Source: Candidatus Cryptobacteroides faecavium
GTDB taxonomy: Bacteria > Bacteroidota > Bacteroidia > Bacteroidales > UBA932
Length of the DNA: 64,000 nucleotides
Assembly (NCBI GenBank): GCA_017694995.1
Contig: JADIMB010000001.1
Coordinates: 30,012-94,011, forward strand
Direction: 5' to 3'
Each line of letters begins with the position of its first letter. Within the stretch, counting starts at the first letter, position 1. Positions 43,867 to 52,968 of the stretch are shown piece by piece. Made by a program: the position numbers and the translations under genes. The notes under the pieces are model-generated. The model worked only from the letters and a program-made list of their open reading frames with translations, was not told where the DNA came from and did no database searches.

Positions 43867-44919
43867 ATGACACATGGAATGAAAATATCTCCCTGCATAA
43901 TCATTCTTGCGCTTCTGTGCACATCGTGCAATTACTCCTTTGACCTGAAGGGGCTGGACGGCAAAGGGAAAATATATGTCACTTGCATATCGAGAGGTAC
44001 GGACACCACTGTGTTCGATGTCCGGACCACGGTCTCCATATCCGATGTCCCGGACAGGCCTCTTCCTGTGACAAGTTCACGTGCTTCCCTTACTGTGAAC
44101 GGCTCCGGGGCGGAGCTTCTGCGCAGTGACGGCTCTGTCCCGGGAGTGGCCGAGGGAAGTTTCTATACCCTTGACAGATTCTCCTCCGGGGATGTCCTGG
44201 AATTCAGGGCCTCGGTGGACGGGCTGGACGATGTCTCCGCCAGGACGCAGGTGCCTGGCAGTTTCCCTGAAGTGAGTGTGGATGCAGGCCTGGAGATGTA
44301 TGAGCCTGATGATTACAGCGAGAGCCTGCGCCTGACAGTGAAATTCATGGATGACCCTTCGGAGGAGGATTTCTACGGGATAATCGTCAAGTCCAGAGTC
44401 TCCTATGACACTGGGGGCAACCTGGATCCGGCAGACCTGCCATTTAAAGACTATGAAAGCTATCCTTATGTGATACTGCCTGATGACAATGACGAGAGCT
44501 CTTCAAAAGAAAGAGTCCTGCATGTGGACTATGACCTGAGGAATTCATTCGAGGGCTCCGTTTCCGACGTCCAGCTGATCCTGTGGGATGATGTCGGTTT
44601 CAACGGGGGTACTGCCTCCCTGGATCTTTTCCTTAACCATGAGCCGGATTATTACTTTACATTCCAGGGTGCCCGTGTGGAATGCAGGACGGAATACCGG
44701 CTGCTCCTTTTAAAACTGTCACCGGAGGCATATTATGCAGCCAAGGCCTGCTATATTTACATGCACAACTCGTACGGGGACATAGGCCTGTCCTCACCGG
44801 CTTTCATCTATTCCAATGTAATCGGCGGAATAGGCTATTTCGGTGCGATACACCAATCGGAGTCAGACTGGATCGCCAACCCTGGTGAAATGGTAGAAAA
44901 TCAGCCATATATACAGTGA
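43867..44919 (+). CDS. DUF4249 lipoprotein partner of the TonB receptor
   Basis: The 350-residue lipoprotein (lipobox LLCTSC) fits DUF4249: an N-terminal beta-sandwich (KIYVTCISRGTDTTVFDVRTTVSISD, ASLTVNGSG), then LRLTVKFMDDPSEEDFYGI. The C-terminus has LLLLKLSPEAYYAAKACYIYMHN and SSPAFIYSNVIGGIGYFGA. DUF4249 genes regularly follow receptors of this type, and the protein probably caps or assists the receptor at the surface. It starts eight bases after the receptor stop codon and closes the operon. Confidence 0.85.
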   Translation: MTHGMKISPCIIILALLCTSCNYSFDLKGLDGKGKIYVTCISRGTDTTVFDVRTTVSISDVPDRPLPVTSSRASLTVNGSGAELLRSDGSVPGVAEGSFYTLDRFSSGDVLEFRASVDGLDDVSARTQVPGSFPEVSVDAGLEMYEPDDYSESLRLTVKFMDDPSEEDFYGIIVKSRVSYDTGGNLDPADLPFKDYESYPYVILPDDNDESSSKERVLHVDYDLRNSFEGSVSDVQLILWDDVGFNGGTASLDLFLNHEPDYYFTFQGARVECRTEYRLLLLKLSPEAYYAAKACYIYMHNSYGDIGLSSPAFIYSNVIGGIGYFGAIHQSESDWIANPGEMVENQPYIQ

Positions 44920-45001
44920 ATTACAGGAAAAATCCCTATATTTACAAAGCCCGTGTACAAAGGGCATGTATGGATATAAGGTTTTCTAATTCCAATGTAT
45001 T

Positions 45002-45628
45002 ATGGATCCTGACCTGCATCACCTGTCCGAACTCCAGTGGATAGTCACCAGAATAGACGGAAAGATAGCCTCTGTGGCCCTTGACTGGAAGCCACTCGCA
45101 TGGCTGTCATCGAAGATTTCACCATGGCCGTCCGGGAGGATTTCCGACCTTCACTGCACGAAAATCTCTACACAGGAGCTTTTTGAGATATCGGATAAGG
45201 CGGCCTGGTCTGACCTTATCCTTATTGGCACGCCGTTCCAGAAGAAGGTATGGAGAGCGCTTTTCTGTCTCACCCATCCGTCAGAGGCGGAAGAAGGAAT
45301 GGATTTTCCGGTGAAGAACGGCAGGCTGGACGGGCTTCTCAGCTATACGGAATTCGCTTCTTTATGCGGGAATGTCTCAGGTGTGCGTGCCGTGGCCCAT
45401 GCCGTCGCTCTGAATCCTATGCCTGTCATCATCCCGTGCCACCTGATCATCCCGAAGGAGACGGCAGACCGTATAGAGCAGACTGAAAAAGAGGCCGACA
45501 CCACCCTTTTCGGGCGCGACGGCCTCTGTCTCGATCCTTCCATGTATTTCGGGCAGTTCAGTCTCCCCGGCGGATCCGCCCTCAAACGCGACCTCATTCT
45601 CCGTCATTTCAGCCTCCTTGAAGACTGA
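45002..45628 (+). CDS. Ogt/MGMT-like methylated-DNA-protein cysteine methyltransferase
   Basis: The 208-residue protein ends in a DNA-methyltransferase domain with GTPFQKKVWRAL, LSYTEFASLCG, VRAVAHAVALNPMPVIIPCHLII and a GQFSLPGGSALKRDLI-like close. The alkyl-acceptor Cys is in PCH, but the usual PCHRV(I/V) arginine-valine is replaced by Leu-Ile. The insertion after FCLTHPSEAEEGMDFPVKNGRLDG is also unusual. The N-terminal half is diverged. It would repair O6-alkylguanine by irreversible self-alkylation. Confidence 0.8.
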   Translation: MDPDLHHLSELQWIVTRIDGKIASVALDWKPLAWLSSKISPWPSGRISDLHCTKISTQELFEISDKAAWSDLILIGTPFQKKVWRALFCLTHPSEAEEGMDFPVKNGRLDGLLSYTEFASLCGNVSGVRAVAHAVALNPMPVIIPCHLIIPKETADRIEQTEKEADTTLFGRDGLCLDPSMYFGQFSLPGGSALKRDLILRHFSLLED

Positions 45629-45664
45629 AATGACGATACTGCCAGCCGTCTGGTCTGACGTACC

Positions 45665-46372
45665 CTATTTCTTCAGATAGTAAGTCACTGAGGTCACTAC
45701 GCGTACTTTCTTGATGTTCGGTGTGTTGCTGTCCCTGTTCTCGATGGTGAATGTACCCTGGTTGGCTGTCTTGATCTTGCCCAGGCGGCTGCCTGAATCC
45801 TTGGCGAACTTCTCTCCCACCTCACGTGCGTTCTTGGTGGCTTCCTCTATCATCGCCGGCTTTATATCGTTAAGACCCTCGAACTTGAACTCCACAGGGT
45901 TGCTCCATGCGTTCTCCGACCCCACCACAATTCCTTTCTTGAGCAGTTCGGTCTGTCTGTTCATCAGGTCCATGACCGTATCCACATTCCCTGTGCATAC
46001 TGTCACCACATTGGTGCTGAGATAGCGGAGAGTGCGGTCGTTGTTCCCATATTCCTGGGCGTACTTGTCGGAAATGGCCGGTACCGATACAGTGATTTCA
46101 GCCTCATCTATACCTCCATCTGTGAGGAATTTCTTGATTGTCTCTGTATTCCTGTTGATTTCAGCATAGACGGTCGATATATCGTTGCCCACCACCTTGA
46201 ACACCAGCGGCCAGATGACCTTGTCCGCAGGGACTTCCTTTTCACAGAGACCTTTCACGGTCACTATCCTGTCGAAAGACCTGAAGTCTTTCACGGCTTT
46301 CGGAAGCATCGCTCCCAGAAATATCAGGCCGATCATAATGAACAGTCCTGAAAAGAATTTTCCTCTATCCAT
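45665..46372 (-). CDS. SIMPL-domain membrane-anchored protein
   Basis: The 235-residue protein has an N-terminal membrane helix (SGLFIMIGLIFLGAMLP) and a SIMPL (DUF541) domain: DRIVTVKGLCEKEVPADKVIWPLVFKVVG, TIKKFLTDGGIDEAEITVS, VEFKFEGLNDIKPAMIEEATKNAREVGEKFAKDSGSRLGKI and a final VTSVTYYL strand. Members sit in the periplasm; their function is poorly known. It is monocistronic, with repeat copy B just upstream. Confidence 0.85.
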   Translation of the reverse strand: MDRGKFFSGLFIMIGLIFLGAMLPKAVKDFRSFDRIVTVKGLCEKEVPADKVIWPLVFKVVGNDISTVYAEINRNTETIKKFLTDGGIDEAEITVSVPAISDKYAQEYGNNDRTLRYLSTNVVTVCTGNVDTVMDLMNRQTELLKKGIVVGSENAWSNPVEFKFEGLNDIKPAMIEEATKNAREVGEKFAKDSGSRLGKIKTANQGTFTIENRDSNTPNIKKVRVVTSVTYYLKK

Positions 46373-46400
46373 AATCAGATTTGTTAAATGAACGTCTAAT

Positions 46401-46779
46401 TTAACGCCAGTTCGACGAATTTATGTTTAACAATATTATATTAAAAATCAATATTTTATCATTTATGACCGGATTTCTGAAAGAAATCCGGTCTGTCCAC
46501 CCCCAGTCACCTGCGGTGACAGCCCCGGTGGGGCATGCGGCTCCGCTACACTCCGCCGGCACCTGCGCTGCTCTGTTTCCTTCTGGAAACCTCGCTGACG
46601 CTCCGGTGCGGCCCTGTTGGGCCCTTTCAGAAATCCTGTCTGTCCACCCCCAGTCACCTTGCGGTGACAGCCCCGGTGGGGCATGCGGCTCCGCTTCGCT
46701 ACGCCGGCACCTGCGCTGCCTCGGTTCCCTGACGGAAACCTCGCTGACGCTCCGGTGCGGCCCTGTTGGGCCTTCCCAT
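46401..46779. repeat. Dispersed GC-rich repeat element, copy B with internal duplication
   Basis: It begins like copy A (TTAACGCCAGTTCGACGAAT, then the AT block ending TATTTTATCAT). The GC-rich module follows twice in tandem (about 46484-46623 and 46629-46773), each with CACCCCCAGTCACC, CGGTGACAGCCCCGGTGGGG, ACCTCGCTGACGCTCCGG and GCCCTGTTGGGCC. The right terminal repeat seen in copy A is missing. The 486-base gap between the SIMPL and tolC genes (46373-46858) is almost wholly this element. Confidence 0.7.
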
Positions 46780-46858
46780 CTTTTGAATTTTCCCGAAAAT
46801 TAAGGATTTCCCGGTATAAATTTTCCGTTATTATCCTTATGGAAGGCCCGGGCGCGGA

Positions 46859-48292
46859 TCACTCCCCGGCCCTGTTGAGATAGGCCTGCAGGGCCGTGCG
46901 GTAGGCTATGCACTGGTTGATGTACTCGTCGGAGCACTGCTGGAGCTGCGTCTGCGCCTGCAGCAGGTCCGAGACAGGGGACATCCCCGCCCTGTAGTAC
47001 GCCTCCAGCTGCTCTACGCTTGCTCTGGCCGTCTCCACACTTTCCTTTGACACCTGCAGCTGCTCCCATGCCGCTGTCAGGTCCAGCCAGAGCTTACGTA
47101 CCTGCAGGATGATCTGTGCGTCCAGATAAGCCTTTTCGTTCTCCGCCTTTTCTATCTGGTAGTCATACCGCTGGATTTTCCTGGCTGTCTTGCCCCAGTC
47201 CGAGAGCGGTATCTGGACTGTGGCGAATACGGCCCCGTTCATCTGCCCCTTGTCTATGAAGTTGCCATATCCGTATGAGGCTCCTATCCCGATCTGCGGC
47301 AGTGTCTCCCCGACTGTCATCTTCTTCTCCAGTTTCTTGGATCTTACGGACAGGTCCAGCAGCCTTGTCTCGGCCTGCTCCGCCGCTATCTCTTCTTCAG
47401 GCCTGTAGTATTCCTCCGGCGCCTGCAGCTCCTCCAGCCTGTCACAGAGCCGGATGTCGTCTATATACGGGACAGAGTCATTCTGTATAGTGCTGTAAGG
47501 GCTGTATTCCAGCCCTATGGAGTTGAAAAGATCCATCTTTGCGAGCCTTATCCCGTTTTTCACCTGTATCTTCCCTGAGCGGAGCCTGTTTTTCTGCAGT
47601 CTGACCTGGAGCAGGTCGTTTTCTGTGGCCAGCCCCGCGGATACAGCCGCGCTGACATCCCTGTACAGGGTGTCCACCAGGCTCTGCAGCTGGTCCATGG
47701 TACGCATCTTCTCCTCCAGGGACACCACCTGCCAGTATCCTTTCTCCACATCTTCGGAAGTAGTCCTGAGCTGTATTTCCTGTTTGAGCCGCGCCGCTTC
47801 CATACCCAGGGCGGCAAGCCTGTTCCCGTTCACAATCCTGCCACCGGCAAATACCGGCTGGATGGCGGACACGGTAGCCGTGACACCGTGTCTGAGGGTC
47901 GAATATTCAGGGTCGAAGCCCATCTGCCAGCCGAGGTTCGTGAGGAGATTGTCCAGGTTGTTGCTGAAATCATTGTCGCCGAAAATGTCTTTCACCCCTA
48001 TTTCCAGAAGAGGGTCGAATGCCTGGAACGCCAGCGCATTGACTGACACTTTCGGGAAATACTCCGCCACCGCTTCTCTTTTTTGGGCCTGTGCGGCCCA
48101 TATGTCCAGCTGTGCGTTGAGGACATACGGATTGTGCTCCAGGGCCATCTCCTGGCACTGCTGCAGGGAGATATTGAGTTTACCTCCATCGTCCGCTTCC
48201 GCTCCGTAGGACGGCATCCCGGTGCACAATGACACCGCAAGTGCCGCCAGTGGAAAGGCCATTATCCCGCATTTATTCCTGTTTCTGCTCAT
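46859..48292 (-). CDS. TolC-family outer-membrane efflux protein
   Basis: The 477-residue protein has a signal peptide and the two-fold TolC pattern: LNISLQQCQEMALEHNPYVLNAQLDIWAAQAQKREAVAEYFPKVSVNA in the first half, RSKKLEKKMTVGETLPQIGIGASYGYGNF and LRKLWLDLTAAWEQLQVSKESVETARASVEQLEAYYRAGMSPVSDLLQAQTQL-like sequence in the second. It forms the outer-membrane duct for the RND pump encoded just upstream. Its start overlaps the pump gene by 20 bases; an internal ATG at 48262 would avoid this. Last gene of the operon. Confidence 0.92.
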   Translation of the reverse strand: MSRNRNKCGIMAFPLAALAVSLCTGMPSYGAEADDGGKLNISLQQCQEMALEHNPYVLNAQLDIWAAQAQKREAVAEYFPKVSVNALAFQAFDPLLEIGVKDIFGDNDFSNNLDNLLTNLGWQMGFDPEYSTLRHGVTATVSAIQPVFAGGRIVNGNRLAALGMEAARLKQEIQLRTTSEDVEKGYWQVVSLEEKMRTMDQLQSLVDTLYRDVSAAVSAGLATENDLLQVRLQKNRLRSGKIQVKNGIRLAKMDLFNSIGLEYSPYSTIQNDSVPYIDDIRLCDRLEELQAPEEYYRPEEEIAAEQAETRLLDLSVRSKKLEKKMTVGETLPQIGIGASYGYGNFIDKGQMNGAVFATVQIPLSDWGKTARKIQRYDYQIEKAENEKAYLDAQIILQVRKLWLDLTAAWEQLQVSKESVETARASVEQLEAYYRAGMSPVSDLLQAQTQLQQCSDEYINQCIAYRTALQAYLNRAGE

Positions 48293-51200
48293 CAGTTGCT
48301 ACCTCCACTTTTTTGGCTTTTCTGAACACCTGCCAGTATGAGACAGGCATTATAAGTACGATCAATACTATAGAGAGCATGGTGCCGAAGCATATCACTA
48401 CTCCCATAGGCATCCACAGGGCGTCTCCGCTTATTATCATAGGAAGCACGCCGAGGGCGGTGGTGCATGAGGTGAGGAATATCGGCCTCATCCTCCTTTT
48501 ACCTGCTTCTATGGAAGCTTCCTTGACATCCCATCCTTTCTCGAACCGCAGGTATTCCGCATATTCGAACATCAGGATGCCGTTCCTGACAATGATCCCC
48601 ATCAGGCTCACCAGGCCCAGCACGGACGTGAGCCCGAAATCCAGGTTGAACAGCCACAGTCCCAGGAACCCTCCGAAGAAGCACAGTGTGCTCAGTACCA
48701 TGGTCAGTACGGCGATGGATACTTTCTTGAAGTGCACCAGCAGGAACAGGAAGAGGATGGCCACTGCGCACAGGAACGTGGCTGCTATTTCCGGAGCCAC
48801 TTCCTTGTTCATCGAAGACAGTCCTCCGTATGATATGGCTACTCCTTCAGGCAGGCCAGGTATGATCCGGGTCTCGATATATTTCTTTATCTTTTTCATC
48901 ACTTCCGGCTGGCTGTGGCCGAATTTCATGTCCGCACCCACCGTTATGGACTCTTCTCCGCTCGTCCTTGCATGTGTGTCAGGGCCCCAGGCCGGGCTGA
49001 TGCCGGCCACCTGCCTCAGCGGGACGGATACTCCAGGTATCCTGGTGGCGACCATCTGGTTGCCGATGGCGTCGTAGTCCATGTCATCTGTCACGGAATC
49101 GCTGTACAGGCTCACCGGTATCCTTGTGTCACCCTCCCAGACGGAGGCTATAGGAAGCCCGTTGAACGTGCCGGAGAGAGACATGGAGAGCAGGCTGCGG
49201 TTGATCCCCAGCCTTGCGGCCTCGTCAGGGTCCAGGTCTACATTTATGAATGAAGCTGTCCCTTCGCAGTCGCTGTGTATCCACTGCAGCTGGTCATCCA
49301 TGGTGTACAGGAAGTGCTTGATGGTGTCAGCAATAGGCTGCAGCGTATAGAAGTCCGCCCCTTTCACTGTCACTTCCACAGGAGCGGATACCGCCTGGTA
49401 GTCCATCTGCTTGAAACGGATCAGCGCACCGGGGAAATAGTGCTGGTATTTCACCCCGTAGTCTTTCAGGACTTCCTCTGTGGCCTTTGTCGACGTGGTG
49501 TTCACTATGAACTGGGCGAAGTCCGGCGACGGAGTCTGCGGGGCGTAAGTGGCATGGAACCTTGGGGAGCTGCTGCCGATGAATGCAGTCACGGATTCTA
49601 TTCTTTTGTCTTCCAGGAGTATGTTCTGCAGGGAATCGCTCACTTGCGTGGTCTTGTCCAGTCCGGAGCCGCTTTCCAGATATATCTCCACCACGAAACA
49701 CTCCCTGGCGGCTTTCGGCATCATCTGGATGTTTATCCGTGAAAACATGAGCACACCCAGCCCGATGGCCACGACACCCGCCGTGATAGTGAGGCCCGGA
49801 TGCCTGAAGCAGGCGGCTTCCATCACCTCGTAGCCCTTCTGCATGGCATTGAAGAATTTCTCCTGTCCCCGCGCTATGATCCCTTTGTCCTGGCTTTTAG
49901 CGCTTCCTATGAAACGCACCTCGAGCGAAGGCACCACGAAAATAGCGTACATGAGCGATGCTCCCAGCGATATGGCTATCACCCACGGGAAGGTGGTCAC
50001 GAAGTCCCCCAGATATCCTGTAATCAGGACTTTGGCCGGGAATGTCATGATACTTATGGCAAGTGTCGCCGTGAACATAGGGAAGAAAAGCTCTTTCATG
50101 CTCGCACATGCCGCGTCTATCCTTGACATCCCGCGCCCGAGCTTGTCCATATAGCCGTCCATAGTGATGATTGAGTCGTCCACTATCATTCCCAGCACTA
50201 CTATCAGGGCCGCGAGCGACACTGTGTTGAGGTCTATCCCCGCGACGAACATCACCGCAAGCGCCACAGCCGTACATACCGGCACTCCGGAGCTTGCTAT
50301 CAGGGCAGATTTCATCGGGAAGAGCATCAGCATGACCAGGATGACTACAAGCATGGATATCACCAGGTCCCTCAGGAATGACAGGACAGAATCCCCCACG
50401 ACTTTAGGCTGGTCTGTTATCTTGCTCAGGGTCACACTCTCAGGCAAGTCTTTCTCAAAATCCTTGAGGACTTTGTCCACTTCGCGCCCGAATGCCACTA
50501 TATTGTTGTCCGGCCGCATTTCCAGGGAGAGGACAATGGCGGTGTTGCCGTTGTAGTCCACGATTGCCGACGGATCCTTGTATCTTCTCTCCACTGTCGC
50601 TATATCCTTGAGCCTTACAATATTGCCTTCGTGGTCCGAGTAGACGATCCTGTCAGCGATTTCCTGTTCTGTGGCCACGGTGTTGTTTATGTGTATGTGC
50701 GACGAGACATAGTCCGTGTTGAAGTCCCCGCTAGCCACCTGCATCCCTGAAGTCTGGTAGTCAAGCATCAGCGCAGCGGGACTGATGCCGTATGCCGAGA
50801 GCCTTTCCATGTCCAGATGTACGGCAATTTCCTCGTCCTGGGTGCCGATGATGCGGACATTGGCCATGTCGGGGATTCTCCTGAGCATCGTACTCAGCTC
50901 CTGGGCATAATCCTTCATCTCCGAATACCCCTTGTCTGAAGATTCCATGGCTATCAGCATGGATGACACCGCGCTGAAATCGTCCACCACAGCCACCGCA
51001 AGCACTCCTGGAGGCAGTGTCTGCCTGGCGGCTTCAAGTTTCAGCTTGATCTTCGACCAGACTTCGTTCTTGGTCGTGGCCGGTGTAGTGAGGTCGGTAT
51101 AAATGTAGCAGATGCCGTCTTTCGAGTATGATTTGGTGTTGTCCCTGTTTATCTCGGAAAACGAGAACAGCACCTCTTCCAGAGGCTTTGTCAGCTGTTC

Positions 51201-51395
51201 TTCCACCTGGGCCGCGTCCGCTCCCGGGTAGATCCCGGCTATAAGTCCGTTCTTGAGCTCGAATGTCGGGAACTCGTCCTTGTTCATATAGGAGAGTCCT
51301 CCTATGCCGAGCACTATCAGCACGCCTACTATGAAGTAGACGATCCTCTTGTGGGCTATCGCCCCGCGGACAATGTTTTTAGAGTCTTTTTTCAT
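48273..51395 (-). CDS. RND-family efflux pump inner-membrane transporter
   Basis: The 1,040-residue protein has the twelve-helix RND plan: a first helix (VYFIVGVLIVLGIGGLSYM), a large periplasmic loop beginning EFPTFELKNGLIAGIYPGADAAQVEEQLTKPLEE, helices around 330-550 with the conserved GMIVDDSIITMDGY, a second loop, and helices 860-1020 (LTSVLGLVSLMGIIVRNGILMFEYAEYLR). Acidic residues in DDSI correspond to the proton relay of AcrB-like pumps. It overlaps the upstream fusion-protein gene by four bases (ATGA). The substrates are unknown. Confidence 0.93.
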   Translation of the reverse strand: MKKDSKNIVRGAIAHKRIVYFIVGVLIVLGIGGLSYMNKDEFPTFELKNGLIAGIYPGADAAQVEEQLTKPLEEVLFSFSEINRDNTKSYSKDGICYIYTDLTTPATTKNEVWSKIKLKLEAARQTLPPGVLAVAVVDDFSAVSSMLIAMESSDKGYSEMKDYAQELSTMLRRIPDMANVRIIGTQDEEIAVHLDMERLSAYGISPAALMLDYQTSGMQVASGDFNTDYVSSHIHINNTVATEQEIADRIVYSDHEGNIVRLKDIATVERRYKDPSAIVDYNGNTAIVLSLEMRPDNNIVAFGREVDKVLKDFEKDLPESVTLSKITDQPKVVGDSVLSFLRDLVISMLVVILVMLMLFPMKSALIASSGVPVCTAVALAVMFVAGIDLNTVSLAALIVVLGMIVDDSIITMDGYMDKLGRGMSRIDAACASMKELFFPMFTATLAISIMTFPAKVLITGYLGDFVTTFPWVIAISLGASLMYAIFVVPSLEVRFIGSAKSQDKGIIARGQEKFFNAMQKGYEVMEAACFRHPGLTITAGVVAIGLGVLMFSRINIQMMPKAARECFVVEIYLESGSGLDKTTQVSDSLQNILLEDKRIESVTAFIGSSSPRFHATYAPQTPSPDFAQFIVNTTSTKATEEVLKDYGVKYQHYFPGALIRFKQMDYQAVSAPVEVTVKGADFYTLQPIADTIKHFLYTMDDQLQWIHSDCEGTASFINVDLDPDEAARLGINRSLLSMSLSGTFNGLPIASVWEGDTRIPVSLYSDSVTDDMDYDAIGNQMVATRIPGVSVPLRQVAGISPAWGPDTHARTSGEESITVGADMKFGHSQPEVMKKIKKYIETRIIPGLPEGVAISYGGLSSMNKEVAPEIAATFLCAVAILFLFLLVHFKKVSIAVLTMVLSTLCFFGGFLGLWLFNLDFGLTSVLGLVSLMGIIVRNGILMFEYAEYLRFEKGWDVKEASIEAGKRRMRPIFLTSCTTALGVLPMIISGDALWMPMGVVICFGTMLSIVLIVLIMPVSYWQVFRKAKKVEVATDEQKQE

Positions 51396-52417
51396 TTCAC
51401 TGTCACAGCCATGCCGCTGCTTACCTTCTGTGCTCCCCGGGTGATTACCATGTCACCGGCCCGGAGACCTGAAACCACTTCCACGCCTTTCCCGGAGAAA
51501 TCCCCGAGGTCCACGTATTTCTTTTCCACCCTCGAGTCTTTCACTGTCCATACATAGTGCCCGCGGCTGTCAGTGCGTACTGTGGCTGCGGGGACAGAGA
51601 TCCCGGCTGTCGCCGGAGCGTCCATATATACTTTGCACACCATTCCCGGCATGAGTCCGGGTATGTCCTCTACGGGGGAGAGCGTGCATTTGTAGCTGTG
51701 CGAGAGTGCGGATGCCGATATCCCTTTTGTCTTCACTGTGGCGCTGAACCTCAGTCCGTCAAGTGCCGGGACTTCCACCTGCGCCATGCCGCCTTCTTCC
51801 ACGGAGCTGATCTCTTTCTCCGGAACGGGAAAATCAATCTCCACTGACGATACATCCATCAGGCGAACAAGCGGTTCCACTGCATTGACTTCCACCCCCT
51901 CTTCCGAAAACACTTCACCTATTACGCCGGAAAACGGCGCTTTCACTGTGCAGTTGTCAAGGGCGTCCTGTGCAGCCTGCGCCGCAGCCCGGGCCTTGCT
52001 GAGCTGTGTCTGTACTTCTATCATTTTCACTTCCGCCACACTTCCGCTGTCATATATCTGCGAAAGCCTCCTGTACCCGTCTTCCGCCTGTGCCAGAGTG
52101 GCGTCTGCCATCTTTTTTGTACTGAGCACATTCTGGGACACTATGACAGCTATGGTGTCGCCCTGCCTTACACTCCTGCCTACTTTGGCGTCCAGGGTCC
52201 TGAGTGTGCCCGGATAGCTGCAGGAAAGCACCGCAGTCCTTGAAGCCGTCACCGAGCCGACATAGTTCCTGCCCGTGGAGGCCGTCTCTTCCTCCAGGGT
52301 GATCACTTCCACCGGCACCGGGGCCGGATCTCTCTGCTGGCCCGCTCCGGCTGTGCATCCTGCAGAAAGGCAGGCTGCCCCGGCGGCCAGGAGTAAGATA
52401 TATTTTGCCTGTTCCAT
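51392..52417 (-). CDS. HlyD/MFP-type periplasmic adaptor of the RND pump
   Basis: From the ATG at 52417 this is a 341-residue lipoprotein (lipobox LSAGC). It has GRNYVGSVTASRTAVLSCSYPGTLRTLDAKVGRSVRQGDTIAVI (lipoyl half 1), a short helical hairpin (ATLAQAEDGYRRLSQIYDSGSVAEVKMIEVQTQLSKARAAAQAAQDAL), APFSGVIGEVFSEEGVEVNAVEPLVRLMD (half 2), and beta-barrel and membrane-proximal domains ending GLRAGDMVITRGAQKVSSGM. It bridges the RND pump and TolC. Confidence 0.92.
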   Translation of the reverse strand: MEQAKYILLLAAGAACLSAGCTAGAGQQRDPAPVPVEVITLEEETASTGRNYVGSVTASRTAVLSCSYPGTLRTLDAKVGRSVRQGDTIAVIVSQNVLSTKKMADATLAQAEDGYRRLSQIYDSGSVAEVKMIEVQTQLSKARAAAQAAQDALDNCTVKAPFSGVIGEVFSEEGVEVNAVEPLVRLMDVSSVEIDFPVPEKEISSVEEGGMAQVEVPALDGLRFSATVKTKGISASALSHSYKCTLSPVEDIPGLMPGMVCKVYMDAPATAGISVPAATVRTDSRGHYVWTVKDSRVEKKYVDLGDFSGKGVEVVSGLRAGDMVITRGAQKVSSGMAVTVK

Positions 52418-52446
52418 AATCAAGTCTGTTTCGGTCTGTCCTGCTG

Positions 52447-52968
52447 TCAGCTGTTTTCCTGGGCGATACAGTCTATGTCGCTTCCGGAGATCTGGTATTC
52501 CACCCCGTTTACGGTGGCCGTGCCTGTGTATGTCAGGTCGAAAAGGATCACGTCAGTGAATTTCTGTGCGGTCCCGCTGATAGAGACATAGGCAGTGCCG
52601 GTTCCGTCAGTGGTCTCTATGACAAGCTGTCTTTCCGTATACGGCTCCAGGAGTGTGAGCACCATCCCGTCGGCATTCACATTCTCGAACACTACAGCAT
52701 CGCCGGCCAGGATGTTCATTGTGATAGTCATGTCGGACTTTGACTTCCCTTTTTTGACGATGTTCATCTGCCCGCTTTCGGATATCAGTTTCGCCTGGAC
52801 GGTCTCCGTCTGCTCCGCGTCTTCCGACCCCTGCGGCGACAGAGTGACTGTCCCGCTTGTCTTGAATGAGTAATTCCCTTCAAACCGGGCTGCATCTTCC
52901 TTGGTGCAGCCGCACAGCAGTGCAGCGGCTGCGCCGATTGTGAAAATAAAGGCGGTTGTCTTTTTCAT
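52447..52968 (-). CDS. Lipoprotein of unknown function in the efflux operon
   Basis: The ATG at 52968 overlaps the TetR stop codon (ATGA) and gives a 173-residue lipoprotein (lipobox ALLCGC). The rest is predicted beta-rich, for example YSFKTSGTVTLSP, SDMTITMNILAGDAVVFENVNADGMVLTLLEPY and FDLTYTGTATVNGVEYQISGSDIDC. It resembles the small lipocalin-like lipoproteins of Bacteroidales, but I do not recognise a family. Its place between the TetR and pump genes suggests an envelope role linked to efflux or to sensing its substrates. Confidence 0.7.
   Translation of the reverse strand: MKKTTAFIFTIGAAAALLCGCTKEDAARFEGNYSFKTSGTVTLSPQGSEDAEQTETVQAKLISESGQMNIVKKGKSKSDMTITMNILAGDAVVFENVNADGMVLTLLEPYTERQLVIETTDGTGTAYVSISGTAQKFTDVILFDLTYTGTATVNGVEYQISGSDIDCIAQENS

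Noticed and set aside
46423-46883. Several overlapping open frames in the GC-rich repeat (both strands), and similar ones at 37303-37518
   Set aside because: They are readings of the repeat module, with periodic proline/alanine-rich sequence and no initiation context. I treat them as repeat, not genes.
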